From positions 868,001-932,000 of the forward strand of contig NZ_JARUND010000001.1 in assembly GCF_036898825.1 (NCBI RefSeq): 64,000 nucleotides of DNA, written 5' to 3'. The first letter of the stretch is position 1; the number at the start of each line of letters is the position of its first letter. A program made the position numbers and the translations under genes. The notes under the pieces were generated by a model. It saw nothing but the letters and a program-made list of their open reading frames with translations, ran no database searches and had not been told where the DNA came from. Shown here piece by piece: positions 60,231 to 64,000 of this stretch. This stretch comes from Streptomyces sp. B21-083. GTDB taxonomy: Bacteria > Actinomycetota > Actinomycetes > Streptomycetales > Streptomycetaceae.

Positions 60231-61418
60231 ATGCCTGCGCTCTCCTCTGACGGCAGTGAACCACCCCAGCCTTCCAGCTTGTCTCCGACGGCGGTTGCCT
60301 TCCGGGCCACTGACGGCCGCACGCACACCTTCAGGCTGGCTGAACTACCATGCCCCGCCCTGCACTTGGAGATGGCTATGTGCCTGACCGAGGCACTGAA
60401 GTCGGTAGGCGCACTGCCCACGGCTCAGGCGTGCTTCTCCACCGTACGGCGCTTCCTGGCTTTCCTGGACTCATTGGGCGAACCATTGGATTCCCTGTCG
60501 TCCCTGCGCGCACGGCACCTTGGGCAATACGTAACCATCCGGAGGACCATGGCTTCCGCGGGCGCCTGCTACCAAGACATGACTTCGCTGTGCAGGCTCC
60601 TGCGGAATGCACCATACGGCAGCCTGTCTCCGGAGGTCGGAACTCTAGTTACTACCGGGGGTCGCCCTCCCTTCACCCGACCGGGCTCAAGACTGGCTAA
60701 GAACCTCTTGCGGCCAACCCGGGAACAACCCGTTTCTTGCCTCACTCGCCGCGAGTTCGAGCAACTCATGCGCGCGGCCGTGGGTGACGCTGTCGCCGTC
60801 CGCGACCGAATTGACCGGGGCGACAGCCTGCTGGCGGCGTACCGGGCCGACCCGCCCAGTTCGGCCGTCACCGACGTGGAGATCGAAAGCCTCGACCTCC
60901 ACGTCCTCGATCTCTTCGACCGGACCAACAGCCCGGCCAGGAGAGCCGACGTCGCCCGGGGCCTCTTCCTGACCAGGGAAGACTTGGCACCACTGCTTGT
61001 ACTGGGAACCGGGCTCTCCGGGCTCCGCCCCTCCGAGCTCCTGAATCTTCCCGCCTCACACCAGCATGACACCGTACGGGGCACCGTAACCATCAGAGTT
61101 CCGGACCGCCGGCACGGAGGCCACGCCCAAGTTCGATGGGAGCTTCGGGCTTCCGACGATCAGCCCTTGGGCCCGGGGGACCTCTACCTAATGGTGCACC
61201 GGCTCACCGAACGCGCACGCCGGGCGTCGGGCTCTGACCGGCTGTGGTGCCTGTGGTCTCTCACGGGTCCCTGCACCCTGCCACCGCGTTCGGCAGCCCC
61301 GCTGTTGAAGGAGTGGGCCCACCGCCACCGCCTGTCCGACGACGCCGGTCTGCCGCTGGAGCCGACCCTGCTCCAGGTGCGGCGCGCGTACGCTTCGCTG
61401 CTGGCCAGCGGCGGCTGA
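60231..61418 (+). CDS. Tyrosine recombinase-like protein 1, lacking catalytic C-terminus
   Basis: A 395-aa protein related along most of its length to the third recombinase here (compare STVRRFLAFLDSL with LGIRRLLAFLESL, and LFLTREDLAPLLVLGTGL with LYLTQDDLTPLLLLGVAL). A core-binding region (residues ~50-130) and a catalytic-domain start with the first arginine in GLSGLRPSELLNL are visible. It stops at LQVRRAYASLLASGG, before the His-x-x-Arg and Tyr boxes; only 60 bp separate it from the next gene. It is either a truncated recombinase or a non-catalytic partner. Confidence 0.75.
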   Translation: MPALSSDGSEPPQPSSLSPTAVAFRATDGRTHTFRLAELPCPALHLEMAMCLTEALKSVGALPTAQACFSTVRRFLAFLDSLGEPLDSLSSLRARHLGQYVTIRRTMASAGACYQDMTSLCRLLRNAPYGSLSPEVGTLVTTGGRPPFTRPGSRLAKNLLRPTREQPVSCLTRREFEQLMRAAVGDAVAVRDRIDRGDSLLAAYRADPPSSAVTDVEIESLDLHVLDLFDRTNSPARRADVARGLFLTREDLAPLLVLGTGLSGLRPSELLNLPASHQHDTVRGTVTIRVPDRRHGGHAQVRWELRASDDQPLGPGDLYLMVHRLTERARRASGSDRLWCLWSLTGPCTLPPRSAAPLLKEWAHRHRLSDDAGLPLEPTLLQVRRAYASLLASGG

Positions 61419-61478
61419 TCTCCGGTTTCAGCAGCAGCCCGATCCACCGATCCTTCCCCAACCGCTGCGACAGGCATC

Positions 61479-62954
61479 ATGAGTGACACACGATGGCGGG
61501 TCTTTCACACCCGCCGCGGCCTGCCCCGCCCCCAGAGCGGGGACCCGCTCCTCGACACGCTGTGGGACCTGGACGAGTGGCTTGACGATCACGACATTCT
61601 GGACCGGCAACCGTACTTGATCAGTCCCAAGGGCCGGTACGACATCCAGCTCAACCACATTTTCGACAGCATGCTCAAGGCCGCGCCAGTCAACACCAGC
61701 CAGGCGATGGCCTACGACCTGGTGCTATGGCTCACGTTCTTGTGGGTCAGCCGGGGCCGTCGCGACTGGCGCGAGGCCACCTCGGGGGATCGCGCTGCCT
61801 ACAAACAGTGGAGGACGGCAGACCCCCGCGGGCCGCATGTCGCCTTGACGACGTGGGACCGGGAAGTCGCCGACATCAACACCTTCTACAACTGGGCGGT
61901 CTATCACGGCTATACGCGCGCGAACCCGATCGTCCAGCGCGAGAGCCGCATCCGCGATCCTCACCACCACGGTGCCGGCACCACCACTCCCGCCGAGGCA
62001 TCCCGGCAAGGCTCTCTCAACGATGTCGAGTGGATGACCGCGGCCATGTACCGGCTGTGGCGGGACATAGGCCTGCGCGGTCTTTCCGCATCCGGGCTGC
62101 CCAACCCGTCCTTCCGGGGCAGGTTCGCCTCCCGAAACGCCACCTACAGCGACCTCATGATCCGCACCGGACTGAGGCTGTGCGAGCAGACCGCACTCTC
62201 GCTGTTCGACATCCCCACGCTGCTGCCTGGAGTTGACAACGCCCGCGCATGGCTGCCTGAGGCGATCGCGAAGGGCGGCTCGGCCCGCTGGGTCTACTAC
62301 CCTGCCTCGGTCCTTCAGGCGCTTCGGGACTACGCCGAGATGGAACGGCTGGACGCCATCGACTACGCCCGCGACAAGGGGTTGTACGAGCAGGTCCGCG
62401 ATCCGTTGATCGTCACCGACCGGCGTGACCCCGTCGTCTTCGTCGGCGGGAATCGGATCACCGTGGACAAGCTCGACAGCCATGAGCGGCAGCGGTTGTT
62501 CATCGTCACTCCCGACGGCTTGGAGCCAGCCGCACTGTGGCTCAATGAATCGGGCCTGCCCAGCGGAAATTCCTGCTGGCAGGAGGTATTCAGAGCGGGC
62601 AACCGACGCTGCCGCCGGGCGGGGGTGGACCTGTCCTCACACCCTCACAAACTGAGGCATTCCTTCGCCGTCATCACCCTTGAACAGCTCTGGCGAGGAC
62701 ATCTGCATGACCTCGCCGAGTCCAACCCCGGGCACCGCCAGACCTACCAGATGGTCTTCGGCGACCCCTTGAACTGGGTCCGCATCAGACTCGGTCACCG
62801 ATCGATCACCACGACCTTGAAATATCTGCACACCCTCCAGGAACTGGAGATGCAAACCCGCATGGCCCTGGTCCCGGACACTTGGGAACCCGTCGCCGCT
62901 GCGGCTGCCCAGCCTGCCTCCGAGATCACGGCAGATTCCGAGGGCGCGGCATGA
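61479..62954 (+). CDS. Tyrosine recombinase/integrase 2
   Basis: A 491-aa site-specific recombinase with a complete catalytic set: Arg in RTGLRLCEQTAL, His-x-x-Arg in HPHKLRHSFAV, the second His/Arg in RLGHRSITTTLKYLH, and the tyrosine nucleophile in LKYLH. A SAM-like core-binding domain precedes it (AMAYDLVLWLTFLWVSRGRR). It begins at ATG 61479 and its stop overlaps the next gene (ATGA). As the middle gene of three, it is the part most likely to cut and join DNA for the element. Confidence 0.88.
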   Translation: MSDTRWRVFHTRRGLPRPQSGDPLLDTLWDLDEWLDDHDILDRQPYLISPKGRYDIQLNHIFDSMLKAAPVNTSQAMAYDLVLWLTFLWVSRGRRDWREATSGDRAAYKQWRTADPRGPHVALTTWDREVADINTFYNWAVYHGYTRANPIVQRESRIRDPHHHGAGTTTPAEASRQGSLNDVEWMTAAMYRLWRDIGLRGLSASGLPNPSFRGRFASRNATYSDLMIRTGLRLCEQTALSLFDIPTLLPGVDNARAWLPEAIAKGGSARWVYYPASVLQALRDYAEMERLDAIDYARDKGLYEQVRDPLIVTDRRDPVVFVGGNRITVDKLDSHERQRLFIVTPDGLEPAALWLNESGLPSGNSCWQEVFRAGNRRCRRAGVDLSSHPHKLRHSFAVITLEQLWRGHLHDLAESNPGHRQTYQMVFGDPLNWVRIRLGHRSITTTLKYLHTLQELEMQTRMALVPDTWEPVAAAAAQPASEITADSEGAA

Positions 62955-64000
62955 GCGAGCAGATCTTGCACCAGTCCCGCCTCGCACCCACTGGTCCTGG
63001 CCGTAGCTCCGCGATGCCCTCGGGGCCGTACGACTCCGTACCCGTCAAGCACAGCGAGCAGGGTGCGCTGACGGTGCGGTTCACCGGCGAGGACGGTCGC
63101 ACAAAGGACTACGACTTCACTCGGCTGCCATTGCCGCGTATGCACAGGGACCTCGCGATCGCGTTCGCGGCCCGGACCGGACCGACTGGCACTCTTCGGA
63201 CCAAGTCCAGCGCCAACAGCGCCTATCTGGGAATCCGCCGGCTGCTCGCCTTCCTCGAGTCCCTCCACGCACGGCCCACTTCGCTCGGGGAACTCAGGCC
63301 CCGACACCTGGAGCGCTATCGCCTCGAGCGCTTGAAGACCGTGAAGGTCGGCCCCGTGGGCATCGAGTTGGCCCTCCTGCGCATGGTGCTCGCCTCAGTC
63401 ACCCCTGACACAGAGTTGTCGCCTCAACTCCGCGAGTTCCTGCAGCAACCCGGTCACCATCGCAACGGTGCCAAAGCCGTCGGCAGGCCCGGCTACTCGG
63501 ACCGAGAGTTCCGAGCACTGGTCACAGCCGCTCGCAGCGACGTGGTGGGCATCCGGGAACGTATTCGGGTCGGCGAACAGCTCTTGCAGACCTTCAGGAA
63601 CGACCCTGAAAACCTCGACCCCGAGGACCGCATCTTGGCTGCCCATCTCGACGCGATGGACCAAACAGGCCGCATACCCGACGTTACCTGGACCACCCGC
63701 CTCACACAGCGGGTACAGCACCGCTTCGCGCGCGTCGCCCTCGCGCGGCATCTCTACCTCACCCAGGACGACCTAACGCCCCTATTGCTGCTGGGAGTCG
63801 CGTTGACAGGCCGCAACAGCGAAACGATCAAGGAGCTCCCGGCGCAGCACCGGGTCCTTGAAGGACGCGCGGTAGCTGTCGCCCTCACCAAGCGTCGGCG
63901 AGGCAAATCACAGAGTCGCGAGAGCGTGCATTGGGAGATCGGCACCAGCGAGAGTCGCCAGTTACACACCCCCGGCGGCTTCTACCTGCTGCTGCACGAT
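62951..64000 (+). CDS. Tyrosine recombinase-like protein 3, runs off the window
   Basis: The frame is open from ATG 62951 to the window end (at least 350 codons). Its start overlaps the stop of recombinase 2 by 4 bp. It is homologous to recombinase 1: a conserved N-terminal TVRFTGEDGRTKDYDFTRLP, a core-binding segment LGIRRLLAFLESLHARP, and the beginning of the catalytic domain with ALTGRNSETIKELPAQHR carrying the first arginine. The His/Arg and Tyr boxes would be beyond base 64,000. With genes 1 and 2 it forms a recombinase trio. Confidence 0.82.
   Translation, partial: MSEQILHQSRLAPTGPGRSSAMPSGPYDSVPVKHSEQGALTVRFTGEDGRTKDYDFTRLPLPRMHRDLAIAFAARTGPTGTLRTKSSANSAYLGIRRLLAFLESLHARPTSLGELRPRHLERYRLERLKTVKVGPVGIELALLRMVLASVTPDTELSPQLREFLQQPGHHRNGAKAVGRPGYSDREFRALVTAARSDVVGIRERIRVGEQLLQTFRNDPENLDPEDRILAAHLDAMDQTGRIPDVTWTTRLTQRVQHRFARVALARHLYLTQDDLTPLLLLGVALTGRNSETIKELPAQHRVLEGRAVAVALTKRRRGKSQSRESVHWEIGTSESRQLHTPGGFYLLLHD

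Larger units (their letters stand above)
58637..64000 (+). mobile_element. Putative integrative element inserted in egtD (left part)
   Basis: From the egtD break to the window end the DNA differs from the flanks: visibly more A/T at third positions, a complete replacement egtD, and three consecutive tyrosine-recombinase genes (60,231 onward) in recombinase-in-trio style. The remaining egtD 3' end and the right boundary would be outside the window. No direct repeat can be checked without the right end. The extent is inferred. Confidence 0.6.

Overview
This window is chromosomal DNA from a Streptomyces-like actinomycete. It is very GC-rich, with dense GTG/ATG starts and 4-bp ATGA/GTGA overlaps. 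The gene content also fits: an F420-type LLM oxidoreductase, ergothioneine genes, many TetR/MarR/LacI regulators, [3Fe-4S]-type ferredoxins serving P450s, and a Tat-exported GH43. No rRNA, tRNA or CRISPR array was seen.

Layout. 0-4.9 kb: a translationally coupled SDR / PLP fold-type III / SDR operon, a type-B carboxylesterase and a pirin. 4.9-12.0 kb: a gene graveyard holding remnants of a TnpC-like protein, a serine recombinase, an ISAs1 transposase, an acyl-CoA ligase, an enoyl-CoA hydratase and a TetR protein, plus a truncated NmrA and a truncated NIPSNAP. Between these lie an AraC/GlxA regulator, a quinone-type oxidoreductase and a GlcG/HbpS protein. 12.1-31.8 kb: a catabolic island (below). 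31.8-49.3 kb: mostly ordinary chromosome, with MarR, PepSY, peptide deformylase, a disulfide oxidoreductase divergent from thioredoxin, a benzaldehyde-type ALDH, LacI and TetR regulators, an FMN reductase, an LLM oxidoreductase, TerC, an HSL esterase and a GH43. It carries several families of GC-rich tandem repeats. 49.48-50.92 kb: an IS701-family element with a CTAG duplication. 51.0-54.3 kb: an NfeD-like/flotillin pair, a MazF-like toxin and a macrodomain protein. 54.6-64.0 kb: egtABC, a broken egtD, a second intact egtD, and a tyrosine-recombinase trio that runs off the window.

The catabolic island combines a folate-dependent GcvT-type demethylase with PurU and FolD; two cytochromes P450, two small ferredoxins and a ferredoxin reductase; and an HpaD-type extradiol dioxygenase with an HpaE-type dehydrogenase, an FAH-family protein and an acetoacetate-decarboxylase-family protein. 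It also has a gamma-glutamylation module: a glutamine synthetase homologue, an aldehyde dehydrogenase, a PuuD-type amidase and an APC permease. Two TetR proteins with almost the same DNA-binding domain accompany it. One candidate operator, T(A/G)TCC-N4-GGATA, lies in front of the one-carbon operon, the P450 operon and the ring-cleavage/glutamine-synthetase promoters. A second motif, TTTG-N3-TCAAAC, lies in front of the aldehyde dehydrogenase and glutamine synthetase genes. I infer one pathway for a methylated (O- or N-methyl) aromatic amine or phenylacetate-like compound; the substrate cannot be read from the sequence.

The most striking structure is at the right end. egtD is cut at base 58,636, after the codons for its SAM-binding core. 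The reading frame continues through 83 foreign codons and stops in an ATGA that starts a complete, diverged egtD. Recombinase genes follow. This looks like an integrative element that breaks egtD and supplies a replacement.
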